A stretch of DNA of 64,000 nt from Paraburkholderia aromaticivorans. GTDB lineage: Bacteria > Pseudomonadota > Gammaproteobacteria > Burkholderiales > Burkholderiaceae. The notes under the pieces are model-generated. The model did not search any database, had not been told where the DNA came from, and worked only from the letters and a program-made list of their open reading frames with translations. The position numbers were made by a program, and so were the translations under genes. The stretch spans positions 1,550,001 to 1,614,000 of the forward strand of contig NZ_CP051514.1 in the NCBI RefSeq assembly GCF_012689525.1, written 5' to 3'. Below, piece by piece: positions 33,631-43,518 of the stretch; positions within the stretch are counted from its first letter, which is position 1; each line of letters opens with the position of its first letter.

Positions 33631-36492
33631 CTATAGTGATGTCGGCGTCCCGCGATCGATACGCGCCGGTCTGGGCCGGCTGGAAATTGCAAAAAGAACG
33701 CCACCAGCTATCGACCAGAAGGCGACTGTGGCAGTGGCAACCGCATAACCGGCCTCTCCGGCAAGTGCCGCGATCGCAATAAGTCCCACAATGCTTCCTA
33801 GTCGTTCCATTGTTCTGAGTGCCGCAAGCGCCACGCTTGAGCCCAAACGTCTCAAGTCGGTTTCGGCCATCGACATGGCAACCGAAACCTGCGCCCCACG
33901 CACCAGTCCATGACCGAAGCCGGCACCAAGGACGGCGAAGATCATCGAAATTTTGCCTGGCCCAAAGGCAACAGGCAGAAGAGAAAGCCCGGCAACGAGG
34001 CTTCCGGCCAGCGCGATCAAGGTCACCGGCACGCCTCGCTCGGCTACCCGTCCGCCAAATGAGCCAACGATTGCAACCGCAATGAAATAGATCATTAGCG
34101 TACGTCCAATATCCGCTGGCGGGGCACCGAGCGCACTGAGACTCAAAGTCACAAGATAGCAAATGAAAGCCTGCAACAAGACGTTGGCCGGTATTGCCAC
34201 GCCAAAGACGAGACTGGCAAAGTGTGTGTCCCGAAGCGCCGCAAAGATTGGAATCTTCGAGGATTTCGGCGAATCCGCCTGGTGGCTCCCGGCTACAGGC
34301 TTGACGAACCAAAGCGTCAGCATGGCCGATGTAGCGACCAGCGTCGCGCTGAAGAGAAATACATTCGACGGCCCAAGCCTGTCGGCAAGAACGCCGCCGA
34401 GCGCCGCTCCACAGAAAATGCCGCCAAAGAGTGCTGCGGAAAACATGCCAAGGGACCGGTCACGCTCTTCTCTCAGAGTTGTGTCGATGACATAGTCCTG
34501 GCAGGCCAGCGTCACCAGTGCGTATCCCGCCCCGATGATGGTGCGCGCCGCGACGATCTCTGGAACGGAAGTAGCGAAGTAAAGGAGAAGATGCGCCGCA
34601 AAGACAGGAATGGCTGAAAGAAACAACAGCATCCGCCTTCCCAACCGCTGTGCCAAAGGGGCTGCGAAAGGCGAGATGAAGACGATTGCGCTCAAATAGC
34701 CTGCCAACGGGAGACTGACCAGCACACTCTCATCTACCCATTTCCAGGGATTGTCGGCTGCCCGCGTATAGAGTGGCAAAAAGGAAAGCGGTAGCTCGTC
34801 GGCCGCGGCGAAGAGGAACAGGGCTAGGCGCAAGTCGGTGAAATAAGAGAAGCGCAGGGTTGTTGGCCCTCTCTCCGAAAGACAATAGTGCTCGCGCAAG
34901 TTTTCCAGCAGAGCGCGCCTTCTGTCTGAGTGCAACATCGCCGCATGGAGAGTCGCGAATCGCGCATTGAGCGCCTCGGCGCGTTCGATCAGGTTCCTCG
35001 CGGCGCGGTCCACCGAATTCCTGGTGGAAACACTCGCCCTTTTCGAAAAATTCCCGACCGCCTGCATGGCCGCAATCCGCTGCAACCTGTCGAGAGGTGC
35101 TGTTAAGGCCCGGCTGGTCATCAAAACCATGATCTCGAATGCCAGTAATATTGCGGCAAGGACGATGACACCCATGTCGAGAAATACATCGAGAAACTTC
35201 CTGGCGATGAAAGCGGGATCAATATCGATGATGACATAGGCAATCTCCTTGCCGTCGACGACGATCGGATGGCTGCGGGCATCCTTGCGCTCACGACGCA
35301 GCGCGAGATCGGGGGCGATGCGTTTCCCAGCTTCGAGCACCACGTGTCCCGTGACAATGGCGATATAAGCCACTTCCGGAAGTTGCTGAAGCATGTCGCC
35401 AAAATATCGCTCCGCCCCCACCAGACGTTCGAGAGGCACGCCAGCAGTCACCGCGCGTTGCACATTCTCGCTTACTACGGTGCCAATTAGGTTGCTGCGG
35501 GCGGCAAGCTCGGGTTCGATGGAATGGTTGACCGCGCTGAGTATTGTGTTGCCAAGCAACATCGCCGAAACGAAAATGAACACGGCTGCGAGGAGGGTCA
35601 GCCGTGAGGCGATTCGACGTGCCAGCGAACGAGTAGAACTGGACGCAACCACGGATTCCTGCGAACGCGCCTCCTGGCTTTCACCCGTATGAACCGGTGA
35701 ACTGGAGGCATTGGATTCGACGGACGAAAGTGCAGTAAGCGATTCACACGCCTGGTCATATTTGCGTTTTGCTTCAACGAGGTTGCTTCTGAGGTGTTCT
35801 ATCTCAGGCCCAAACAGGTTGCGCCAAAACGTCAGGGCCGGCACGGCTTGAGTCACCGACGTGTTGTCGGCCGCGAACTCGCCCCGTGACAACGACTCGA
35901 TGTGTAAAACGGCTCGATCTGGCGCGGCGAGAATGGGGCGCAGTAGCAGGAACGCAATGAGCGAGGATGCGGCCCAGATCAGCAGCGCCGTTCTTACGAT
36001 GCCGCCGATGAAGGACATGGAGGCCGCTTTAAGGCGCGCTTTGGGGTAGGCGACGACCACGGCACCATTCACGCGGTCGTCCGCCCCCACAATATTGAAG
36101 CCGCTGAGAATTTCGTCCGACGTTTCCGTGTTCCATGGATTGTTGCGCGACAGCTTCATCACCTGCAAAACATGCGGAGGTAGCGGGCGAAGCGTGCTTC
36201 TTGTGCTGAAGATCACGTCGCCATCCGGGCTCAGTGCATCTACGCCCGCGATCTCGTGATCCATTTCCCGAGCACGTGCAACGATTTCGCTTCCGTTGCG
36301 GATCATCGAAAGTGGGATTCCCAGGTCGGTGATAGGCTTAAAGGAAGAGGCGGTTGTCTGGGCAATGACCGAGATGCGCTGGCGCAGAAGATCCGAGAAA
36401 ATCGCGTTGCGCTGAAGTGTAGAGAGCGAGCCGAGGATTGCGAGCAAAAGCGCGATGGCAGCTGAAAAGGTCAACCACGTACGCGGAAGCAT
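33631..36492 (-). CDS. Fusion of two membrane sensor modules (TM-periplasmic-TM-HAMP, twice) with an MFS permease
   Basis: 953 residues. TM1 (about 7-25), periplasmic domain 1 (26-158), TM2 (162-184) and a HAMP-like stretch (185-210) are followed by a coiled-coil (225-255) and Ser-rich linker (255-290). TM3 (297-318), periplasmic domain 2 (319-435), TM4 (440-460) and a clearer HAMP helix pair (RALTAPLDRLQRIAAMQAVG, to about 515) come next. From about 548 to 940 there is a 12-helix MFS domain (RLGRRMLLFLSAIPVF, GAGYALVTLACQDYV, GGIFCGAALGGVLADRLGPS). Periplasmic domain 1 has a PAS/Cache-like VDALSPDGDVIFST. No kinase, cyclase or methyl-accepting domain is present. It is cotranscribed with the substrate-binding protein, suggesting ligand-gated transport. 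The gene is one uninterrupted frame. Confidence 0.85.
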   Translation of the reverse strand: MLPRTWLTFSAAIALLLAILGSLSTLQRNAIFSDLLRQRISVIAQTTASSFKPITDLGIPLSMIRNGSEIVARAREMDHEIAGVDALSPDGDVIFSTRSTLRPLPPHVLQVMKLSRNNPWNTETSDEILSGFNIVGADDRVNGAVVVAYPKARLKAASMSFIGGIVRTALLIWAASSLIAFLLLRPILAAPDRAVLHIESLSRGEFAADNTSVTQAVPALTFWRNLFGPEIEHLRSNLVEAKRKYDQACESLTALSSVESNASSSPVHTGESQEARSQESVVASSSTRSLARRIASRLTLLAAVFIFVSAMLLGNTILSAVNHSIEPELAARSNLIGTVVSENVQRAVTAGVPLERLVGAERYFGDMLQQLPEVAYIAIVTGHVVLEAGKRIAPDLALRRERKDARSHPIVVDGKEIAYVIIDIDPAFIARKFLDVFLDMGVIVLAAILLAFEIMVLMTSRALTAPLDRLQRIAAMQAVGNFSKRASVSTRNSVDRAARNLIERAEALNARFATLHAAMLHSDRRRALLENLREHYCLSERGPTTLRFSYFTDLRLALFLFAAADELPLSFLPLYTRAADNPWKWVDESVLVSLPLAGYLSAIVFISPFAAPLAQRLGRRMLLFLSAIPVFAAHLLLYFATSVPEIVAARTIIGAGYALVTLACQDYVIDTTLREERDRSLGMFSAALFGGIFCGAALGGVLADRLGPSNVFLFSATLVATSAMLTLWFVKPVAGSHQADSPKSSKIPIFAALRDTHFASLVFGVAIPANVLLQAFICYLVTLSLSALGAPPADIGRTLMIYFIAVAIVGSFGGRVAERGVPVTLIALAGSLVAGLSLLPVAFGPGKISMIFAVLGAGFGHGLVRGAQVSVAMSMAETDLRRLGSSVALAALRTMERLGSIVGLIAIAALAGEAGYAVATATVAFWSIAGGVLFAISSRPRPARIDRGTPTSL

Positions 36493-37339
36493 TGCGATTG
36501 CCCTCGGCAGGAGAAGTTGTCAGGGCCTGCGCGGTGCGCGGTCTTGACGTGGTATCACTTCTAACCGTAATCCGACCATCCGTTTCGGCATACCCGGCCA
36601 ATGCCAGGGTGGACGTGCATCTGGTAAGGGCATCGAGTTTCGCGCGTGGCTGAGTTTGGCGGCATTGACAACCGAGCGCGACGTCGGCGCAGTGAGCGCC
36701 GTCCTCCACGCCGGCGCGACTAGCCGTCAGCGGGATGCAATATGCGCTGGGGCCTGGCCAAGCCAGCTTGGACCAATGCTACCAGTGTAGTGTGTGGGTC
36801 ACGATGTGCAAATCCGGCATCGCCCGCTCGCTGATGTCGCCGATGCTAGTTTTATCCGCATGCCCAACGACGCCTGACCAGCCAGATGTTCGCAAAGGCC
36901 GTAATTTACCGGTAGGTCATCGGGCAGCGATCGGTTGGGACCGGTCGTCGGAGCCGGTGCCGCACAAACGTATTGCCGATCTGCCTCTTGCGCCCAGAAG
37001 TCGCTGCTGAAGCCGTCACTTCCAGACTCGTAGCGGGCATCACACATCCATTCACGCAAGCACGGCCGGGCCTCGGCTGCATGCGTCACGGTCGCTCTCG
37101 CGACCCATCGGCGCGCGACGATTTTCGCTCATTCCGACGCTCTCCTTGCCTCGGGTGACCCCGCCGTTGAGCGCGCAGCCACACGGCTCCGCGGGTCCCT
37201 CCGGCATGCCTTAACCCCACGCATTAGGGTAAACACAGATTCGGGCCGGCCAAAAACTGCATAAAATCACAAACATTAGCAAGGAGCAAACATACTTGCC
37301 ATAGATTAATCTAGTTGACCCGCAGCACACGGAGACACA
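36493..37339. other. Intergenic region between the sensor-MFS gene and the mha operon
   Basis: About 850 nt. No gene is supported; frames are short and poor on both strands. The left part presumably carries the promoter for the leftward sensor-MFS unit, the last 130 nt the promoter of the mha operon. The palindrome AGATTAATCT lies near 37301-37310. Confidence 0.45.
37224..37234 (+). promoter_or_regulatory. Shared 11-bp motif in the mhaA promoter (candidate IclR site)
   Basis: TTAGGGTAAAC stands about 105 nt before the mhaA start. The same 11 bp appear inverted at 44429-44439 between the upstream iclR gene and the MBL gene of this cluster. Two tandem IclR regulators are encoded in the cluster, so one may bind here. 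Confidence 0.5.
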
Positions 37340-39031
37340 ATGCAAATCGATTATCAAACGATGCGGTTTGACTACGAACGAGCCGCCGACCACGATGCCG
37401 CCACGCCTGCCACGTATCCGGTGGTCGTGATCGGAGCGGGCCCTGTCGGACTGAGCGCCGCGATCGATCTGGCGCAGCAGGGTGTTCGTACCGTGCTCGT
37501 CGATAACGACGACACACTGTCGAGCGGCTCGCGCGCCATCTGTTTCGCCAAGCGGACGCTGGAAATTTTCGACCGCCTCGGCTGCGGCGCGCAGATGGTG
37601 GACAAAGGCGTGAGCTGGAACGTCGGCAAGGTGTTCCTGCAGGACAAGCTGATCTACACGTTCAATCTGCTGCCAGAAACGGGCCACGCCCGCCCCGCTT
37701 TCATCAACTTGCAGCAGTACTACGTCGAAGGCTATCTGGCCGATCGCGCGCGGCAGACCGCCAATCTGCAGATGCGCTGGAAAAGCAACGTCATCGGTCT
37801 GACGCAGCACGACGGCTTTGTCGAATTGCAGATCGAAACCCCGGACGGCGTCTATCCGATGCGCGCGCAATACGTGATCGCCGCCGATGGCTCGCGCAGC
37901 GCGGTGCGCAAGGCGCTCGGTCTCGATAGCCGTGGGCGTACGTTCAAGGACCGCTTCCTGATCGCCGACGTGAAGATGAAAGCGCCATTTCCGACCGAGC
38001 GCTGGTTCTGGTTCGATCCGCCGTTTCACCGCAATCAGTCGGTGTTGCTGCATCGTCAGCCAGACAACGTCTGGCGCATCGATTTCCAGCTTGGCTGGGA
38101 CGCCGACCCAGTTGCGGAAAAGCAGCCGGAAAAGGTGATTCCGCGCGTGAAGGCATTGCTGGGCGAAGACGTCGAGTTCGAACTCGAATGGGTCAGTGTC
38201 TATACGTTCTCGTGTCTGCGCATGGACAGCTTCCGGCACGGTCGTGTGCTGTTCGCGGGCGATTCGGCGCATGGCGTGTCGCCGTTCGGCGCACGCGGCG
38301 CGAATAGCGGCGTACAGGACGCCGACAACCTCGCATGGAAGCTGCGGCTGGTGGTCAACGGCAATGCACCGCCGTCGCTGCTAGACACCTACGCATCGGA
38401 GCGCGAATACGCGGCCGATGAGAACATCCTGAACTCGTCGCGCGCAACCGACTTCATCACACCAAAGAGCGCGATTTCGCGGATGTTCCGCGATGCGACG
38501 CTGAAGCTCGCGAAGGACTACCCGTTCGCGCGACGTATTGTCAACAGCGGGCGTCTATCTGTTCCCGCCGTCTTGCGCGACTCGACGCTGAACACGCCCG
38601 ACGCCGCCGACGCCGCGTTCCGCTGCACGACGGTGCCCGGCGCGGTCTGCACAGACGCGCCCGTCAAGGTGCAAGGCGACGACGCGTGGTTCCTCCATCA
38701 GACGAGCCATGGCGGTTTTACGGGCGTGCATTTCTGCGACCATGGCGACGATCTTCCGGCGTGTGCCAAACAGCTTGCCGCGCTTGCCCGGCTCGCGGTT
38801 CCGGTCCGCACAGTGATCGTCGTGCCGCGCGGCGCTGCGGTGACGGCCTTGCCGGGTGTGCCAGATATCACTGTGGTCGAGGACGTCGAGGGCATCGTCG
38901 CGCATCGCTTCGATGCGCGTCCCGGCACCTTCTATCTGCTGCGACCCGATCAGCATGTCTGCGCACGCTGGCGTGCGTTCGACATCGGATCAGTCGCGAA
39001 AGCAGTCAATCGCGCTACGTGCAACGGATGA
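37340..39031 (+). CDS. mhaA: 3-Hydroxyphenylacetate 6-hydroxylase, FAD flavoprotein component
   Basis: 563 residues (about 62 kDa), a flavoprotein monooxygenase of the FAD_binding_3/PheA family. The FAD motif IGAGPVGLSAAIDLAQQG is at about 31-48 and the second FAD contact GDSAHGVSPFGARGANSG starts near 307; a thioredoxin-like C-domain follows. In Pseudomonas putida, MhaA with the small coupling protein MhaB turns 3-hydroxyphenylacetate into homogentisate. Here the next gene is a 79-residue protein and then hmgA, fahA and maiA follow, which makes this assignment likely. Other ring hydroxylases (MhpA-like, 3-hydroxybenzoate) are similar in sequence; the operon decides. NADH-dependent, cytosolic. 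Confidence 0.85.
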   Translation: MQIDYQTMRFDYERAADHDAATPATYPVVVIGAGPVGLSAAIDLAQQGVRTVLVDNDDTLSSGSRAICFAKRTLEIFDRLGCGAQMVDKGVSWNVGKVFLQDKLIYTFNLLPETGHARPAFINLQQYYVEGYLADRARQTANLQMRWKSNVIGLTQHDGFVELQIETPDGVYPMRAQYVIAADGSRSAVRKALGLDSRGRTFKDRFLIADVKMKAPFPTERWFWFDPPFHRNQSVLLHRQPDNVWRIDFQLGWDADPVAEKQPEKVIPRVKALLGEDVEFELEWVSVYTFSCLRMDSFRHGRVLFAGDSAHGVSPFGARGANSGVQDADNLAWKLRLVVNGNAPPSLLDTYASEREYAADENILNSSRATDFITPKSAISRMFRDATLKLAKDYPFARRIVNSGRLSVPAVLRDSTLNTPDAADAAFRCTTVPGAVCTDAPVKVQGDDAWFLHQTSHGGFTGVHFCDHGDDLPACAKQLAALARLAVPVRTVIVVPRGAAVTALPGVPDITVVEDVEGIVAHRFDARPGTFYLLRPDQHVCARWRAFDIGSVAKAVNRATCNG

Positions 39032-39267
39032 CCATCATGACCACACTGAACATCGAAACCAATATCGCCGACCCTGACGCGTTCTACGAAAAGCTGATCG
39101 ACGCACACAACGGCCTGACCGACGAACAAAGTCATTTCATGAATGCGAAGCTGGTGCTGTTGCTCACCAACCACATCGGTGATGTTGCCGTGCTGGCCGA
39201 AGCGCTCGCCATTGCCCGCGCAGGCGTCGCGGACGATAACGACGCCGCGCCGCAACAGCCGCATTGA
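39028..39267 (+). CDS. mhaB: Small coupling protein of 3-hydroxyphenylacetate hydroxylase (DUF2783 family)
   Basis: 79 residues (or 76 from the second Met, 39037). Core: NIADPDAFYEKLIDAHNGLT then QSHFMNAKLVLLLTNHIGD and LAEALAIARAG, the DUF2783 pattern. The ATG overlaps the mhaA stop (ATGA). P. putida MhaB is likewise a very small protein that couples NADH use to hydroxylation. Its place between the flavoprotein and hmgA fits. Confidence 0.82.
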   Translation: MTIMTTLNIETNIADPDAFYEKLIDAHNGLTDEQSHFMNAKLVLLLTNHIGDVAVLAEALAIARAGVADDNDAAPQQPH

Positions 39268-39297
39268 TCCACCATTTCCAGTTCCACGGAGAAACAG

Positions 39298-40632
39298 ATG
39301 CCGGAAAACACAGATGGACTGACACGGGCCTCAGACAACCGATACCAGTCCGGCTTTGGCAACGAGTTCGCCACCGAAGCGTTGCCAGGCGTGCTGCCCG
39401 TTGGCCGCAACTCGCCTCAGCAGGTCGCGAGAGGGCTTTACGCCGAGCAGTTGTCCGGCACCGCGTTCACCGCGCCGCGTGCGCATAATCGTCGTTCGTG
39501 GCTCTACCGGATTCGTCCGGCCGCCGTTCACAAGCCTTTCACACGTCTCTCGAACGATCGCCTGGTTGGCGACTTTTCGACCGTGCCGACGACCCCGCCC
39601 AACCAGTTGCGCTGGGACCCGCTGCCAATGCCGAATGGACCGGTGGACTTCGTCGATTCGCTGGTGACAATGGCGGGCAATGGATCGGTGGCGTCGATGA
39701 GCGGCTGCGCGATCCATCTGTACGCGGCCACTGCATCGATGCGTGACCGCTTCTTCTATTCCGCCGACGGCGAATTCCTGATCGTGCCGCAGCAAGGTCG
39801 CCTGACGATTTCGACCGAACTCGGCGTGGTGGATGTCGAGCCGTTCGAGATTGCCGTGATTCCGCGTGGCGTGCGTTTTTCGGTTGCGCTGCCGGACGGC
39901 GAGGCGCGCGGCTACGTCTGCGAAAACTTCGGCGCGTTACTCGCACTGCCGGACTTGGGCCCGATTGGCTCCAACGGCCTTGCGAATCCGCGCGACTTCC
40001 TGACGCCGAAGGCAGCTTTCGAAGACCGCGAAGGCGACTTCGAACTGGTCGCGAAGTTCGACGGTCATCTGTGGCGCGCGAATATTGGTCACTCGCCGCT
40101 CGACGTCGTTGCATGGCACGGTAATTACGCACCGTACAAATACGACCTGCGGCACTTCAACACGATCGGCTCGATCAGCTTCGACCATCCCGATCCGTCC
40201 ATCTTCCTCGTGCTGCAATCCCCGAGCGATACGGAGGGCGTTCATTCGCTCGACTTCGTGATCTTCCCGCCGCGCTGGCTGGCGGCCGAAGATACGTTCC
40301 GTCCGCCCTGGTTCCACCGTAACGTCGCGAGCGAGTTCATGGGACTCGTACACGGCGCGTACGACGCAAAGGAAGAAGGCTTCGTGCCGGGTGGCGCGAG
40401 TCTGCATAACTGCATGTCTGGGCATGGTCCGGATGCGGAAACGTTCCGGAAAGCATCGGCATCGGACACGACGAAACCGCATAAGGTGGACAACACGCTC
40501 GCGTTCATGTTCGAGACGCCGCGCGTGATTCGCCCGACCGCGTTCGCACTGGAAACCTCGCAATTGCAGGCCGAGTATTTCGAATGCTGGCAAGGTCTGC
40601 GGAAAAACTTCACGGCGGAGAAACAAGCATGA
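39298..40632 (+). CDS. hmgA: Homogentisate 1,2-dioxygenase
   Basis: 444 residues, the standard length. It opens homogentisate to maleylacetoacetate with non-haem Fe(II). The N-terminus [16 protein letters not shown] is diagnostic. The iron ligands are expected in [15 protein letters not shown] (His and Glu) and [12 protein letters not shown] (His), all present. It overlaps fahA by 4 nt. Confidence 0.97.
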   Translation: MPENTDGLTRASDNRYQSGFGNEFATEALPGVLPVGRNSPQQVARGLYAEQLSGTAFTAPRAHNRRSWLYRIRPAAVHKPFTRLSNDRLVGDFSTVPTTPPNQLRWDPLPMPNGPVDFVDSLVTMAGNGSVASMSGCAIHLYAATASMRDRFFYSADGEFLIVPQQGRLTISTELGVVDVEPFEIAVIPRGVRFSVALPDGEARGYVCENFGALLALPDLGPIGSNGLANPRDFLTPKAAFEDREGDFELVAKFDGHLWRANIGHSPLDVVAWHGNYAPYKYDLRHFNTIGSISFDHPDPSIFLVLQSPSDTEGVHSLDFVIFPPRWLAAEDTFRPPWFHRNVASEFMGLVHGAYDAKEEGFVPGGASLHNCMSGHGPDAETFRKASASDTTKPHKVDNTLAFMFETPRVIRPTAFALETSQLQAEYFECWQGLRKNFTAEKQA

Positions 40633-41936
40633 CGCACCCCACTCCGATGACGCGGCAAGCGTCCAATGATCCGCGCCGTAAAAGCTGGGTCGAAGCTGCG
40701 AACGATGCAGCCAGCGACTTTCCGATCCAGAACTTGCCGTTCGGCGTGTTCAGCGACAGCGGCAATCCGACGCCACGCGTCGGTGTCGCGATCGGCGATT
40801 GCATCGTCGATCTCGCTGTGCTCGCGGATAACGGTTTGCTGACGCAAAGCCGTGACGTGTTCGCGTGTGCGTCGCTAAACCGCTTTATCGCGCTCGGACA
40901 GGAGCAGTGGCGTGCAGTGCGCGCGCAACTGTCGACGCTGCTCGACGCAAATACTGCCTCGTTGCGCGACGACACTTCACTGCGCGAGAAGGCGCTGGTC
41001 GCGCAAGCTGATGCCAGGATGCATCTGCCCGTCGAGATTCCGGGCTATACGGATTTCTATTCGTCCAGGGAACACGCAACCAACGTCGGCTCGATGTTCC
41101 GCGACCCGAAGAACGCCCTCCTGCCTAACTGGCTCGAAATCCCGATCGGTTATAACGGCCGCGCGTCGTCGGTGATCGTCAGCGAAACCCCGGTCAGGCG
41201 ACCCAATGGCCAGATCAAGACGCCCGACAGCGATCGCCCGAATTACAGCGCGTGCCGCAAGCTCGATATCGAGCTCGAGACCGGTTTTATCGTCGGCACG
41301 AATACGACCCTCGGCGAGCCGGTTGCGTGTGAAGAGGCCGAAGCGCATATCTTCGGCATGGTGCTGCTCAATGACTGGAGCGCGCGCGACATCCAGCAGT
41401 GGGAATACGTGCCGCTCGGTCCGTTCAATTCGAAAGGCTTCGCCACAACGATCTCGCCGTGGATCGTGACGCTCGATGCGCTCGACCCGTTTCGCTGCGC
41501 GCAGCCCGAACAGTCGCCGCAGCCCCTGCCGTATCTGCGCCATACCGGTCAGCACGGCTTCGATATCCGGCTCGAGGTCGATCTGCTCGGCGCGGGCGAA
41601 CGCGAGACATCTACGATTGCGCGGACCAACTTCAAGTACATGTACTGGACGATGGCGCAGCAACTCGCGCATCACACCGCGTCCGGTTGCAACGTGCGGG
41701 TCGGCGACCTGATGGGCTCGGGGACGATCAGCGGCCCGACGCCGGATTCATGCGGCTCGCTGCTCGAATCGACGTGGAACGGCCAGCGCCCGCTCGCGCT
41801 GCCTTCCGGCAACGCGCGCGCGTTCCTTCAGGACGGCGACGAAGTGGCGATACGCGGATGGTGTCAGGGCGACGGCTATCGCGTCGGCTTCGGCACATGC
41901 TCAGGCAAGATCCTGCCCGCACCGGAGCTTGCATGA
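40629..41936 (+). CDS. fahA: Fumarylacetoacetase
   Basis: 435 residues from the ATG at 40629 that overlaps the hmgA stop; an upstream in-frame Met lies inside hmgA and is not used. The hydrolase splits fumarylacetoacetate to fumarate and acetoacetate with a metal ion. Metal and catalytic residues are in [19 protein letters not shown] (Asp), [11 protein letters not shown] (two Glu) and [19 protein letters not shown] (Asp). Confidence 0.97.
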   Translation: MTHPTPMTRQASNDPRRKSWVEAANDAASDFPIQNLPFGVFSDSGNPTPRVGVAIGDCIVDLAVLADNGLLTQSRDVFACASLNRFIALGQEQWRAVRAQLSTLLDANTASLRDDTSLREKALVAQADARMHLPVEIPGYTDFYSSREHATNVGSMFRDPKNALLPNWLEIPIGYNGRASSVIVSETPVRRPNGQIKTPDSDRPNYSACRKLDIELETGFIVGTNTTLGEPVACEEAEAHIFGMVLLNDWSARDIQQWEYVPLGPFNSKGFATTISPWIVTLDALDPFRCAQPEQSPQPLPYLRHTGQHGFDIRLEVDLLGAGERETSTIARTNFKYMYWTMAQQLAHHTASGCNVRVGDLMGSGTISGPTPDSCGSLLESTWNGQRPLALPSGNARAFLQDGDEVAIRGWCQGDGYRVGFGTCSGKILPAPELA

Positions 41937-42616
41937 GCGATCCCACGCTGCATGGCTACTTTCGTAGCTCGGCGTCGTATCGGGTGCGGATTGCGCTGGC
42001 GTTGAAAGCGATTCCGTTCGATCAGGCGCCGGTCCATCTCGTGCGCGACGGAGGCGAGCAGTTGAGGCCCGCGTATCGGGTGATCAATCCCGATGGGCTC
42101 GTGCCGTCGCTGACGCACAACGTTGGCGATGAGACCCAAGTGCTCACGCAGTCGCTTGCGATCATCGACTATCTGGACGAGGTTTATCCGGAGCCGCCAC
42201 TGTTGCCTCGCTCGGCGCTGGATCGCGCGTATGTGCGCTCCGTGGCATTGCAGGTGGCGTGCGACATTCATCCAGTGAATAACCTGCGCGTGCTGAAGTA
42301 CCTGACCAGCACGCTCGGTATCACGGACGAGGAGAAGACCGCGTGGTACCGACACTGGATCGATCTTGGCTTTACGTCGCTTGAGAAGCGGCTGTCAGTC
42401 GATCCGCGTGTCGGCACACTCATCTTCGGCGATACGCCGACGCTCGCCGACCTCTGCCTCGTTCCGCAGGTCTGGAACGCGCGACGCTTCAACGTGTCGC
42501 TCGACGCCTATCCGGCGATTGTCAGGCTCGCCGATCACGCAATGGCCCTTCCCGCTTTCACAGCGGCCGAGCCGTCCGTGCAGCCCGATGCGGAGCTGCC
42601 GCCCCGCTCCGCTTGA
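41933..42616 (+). CDS. maiA: Maleylacetoacetate isomerase (zeta-class glutathione transferase)
   Basis: 227 residues from the ATG in the 4-nt overlap with fahA. The zeta-class signature YFRSSASYRVRIALALK opens the thioredoxin fold and is followed by the all-helical domain (DIHPVNNLRVLKYL). It isomerises maleylacetoacetate to fumarylacetoacetate with glutathione. Last gene of the mha-hmg operon. Confidence 0.96.
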   Translation: MSDPTLHGYFRSSASYRVRIALALKAIPFDQAPVHLVRDGGEQLRPAYRVINPDGLVPSLTHNVGDETQVLTQSLAIIDYLDEVYPEPPLLPRSALDRAYVRSVALQVACDIHPVNNLRVLKYLTSTLGITDEEKTAWYRHWIDLGFTSLEKRLSVDPRVGTLIFGDTPTLADLCLVPQVWNARRFNVSLDAYPAIVRLADHAMALPAFTAAEPSVQPDAELPPRSA

Positions 42617-42659
42617 CCCGCACCGAGCACAGGGGTGAGCGGCGCAGTCAGTAATAAAG

Positions 42660-43514
42660 TCAGTCGCCGATCCAACCAAAGCGCCACGACAGCCGGCGCG
42701 TCGCCGCGAGCAGTTTTCGCGCGATCGCGCCGTCGAGACTGTGATCGAAGCTGCCCGACGGCCCGATCAACGCGACCACAAGGCTAATGCTGCCGGTGTG
42801 ATCAAATACGGGCGCAGCCAGCGTACCGATACCCGGCACCGGCGCATCGAGTGCATTGTCGATGCTGTCTTTCATGATCTTCGTGCGCCGTGCCTGATAA
42901 GTTTGAGCCAACGACGGCACGGCTTTTTTCGCAGACACGACCACGTCGGCCGGATTCGCACCCGCCAGCCGGATCGATTCCTGCGCCAGCAGGCCAATTA
43001 GCACATCGTCAGATAGGTATGCAGCAAACATCCGCCCGATCGCCGTATTCACCAGCGACATCACCGTTCCCAGCCGCAAGCTGACGTGCTGTGGTCGCGC
43101 GGACTCTTCAAAGCGGATCACGGTCGGCCCAAGCGGCCCGAGAATCGCGACCGCGACGCTCATCCCCGACTCGGCGGCCAAGGCGACGATTTCGGGTTCG
43201 GCGTCGCGTATCGGCGACATCCGCTGCAATGCGATCAGACCCAACTCCATGCTGAGCGGCCCCGAATTGAAATAGCCCGCGTCGTCGCGACTGAGCAGCC
43301 CCACCTTGAGCAAACTCACGAGGTGCGGGAACGCCTTGGCGGCGGGCATATCGGCGGCGGCGGCCAGATCGCGCAGCGACAGCGGGCGTCCTGCGCAAAC
43401 TAGCGCAAGCAACAGTTCGCCCGTGCTGTCGAGCGCGCTGATGCCGCGCTGCGCTTTCGGATCGCTGGTTTGGGTCACGCTGAAGTCGGACGTGTCCGGA
43501 GTGTCGGTCTGCAT
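42660..43514 (-). CDS. IclR-family transcriptional regulator (first of a tandem pair)
   Basis: 284 residues. A winged helix (LRDLAAAADMPAAKAFPHLV) is followed by a GAF-like effector domain (GMSVAVAILGPLGPTVIRFE, LRLGTVMSLVNTAIGRMFAA and IGTLAAPVFDHTGSISLVVA). It converges on maiA and stands 4 nt from its paralogue. IclR proteins often control homogentisate and hydroxyphenylacetate genes. Two similar regulators side by side could sense different intermediates or form mixed tetramers; that is inference. Confidence 0.92.
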   Translation of the reverse strand: MQTDTPDTSDFSVTQTSDPKAQRGISALDSTGELLLALVCAGRPLSLRDLAAAADMPAAKAFPHLVSLLKVGLLSRDDAGYFNSGPLSMELGLIALQRMSPIRDAEPEIVALAAESGMSVAVAILGPLGPTVIRFEESARPQHVSLRLGTVMSLVNTAIGRMFAAYLSDDVLIGLLAQESIRLAGANPADVVVSAKKAVPSLAQTYQARRTKIMKDSIDNALDAPVPGIGTLAAPVFDHTGSISLVVALIGPSGSFDHSLDGAIARKLLAATRRLSWRFGWIGD

Positions 43515-43518
43515 GGTT

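Noticed and set aside
36493..37339. Possible small genes in the gap before the mha operon
   Set aside because: Only short frames without ribosome sites or recognisable sequence.
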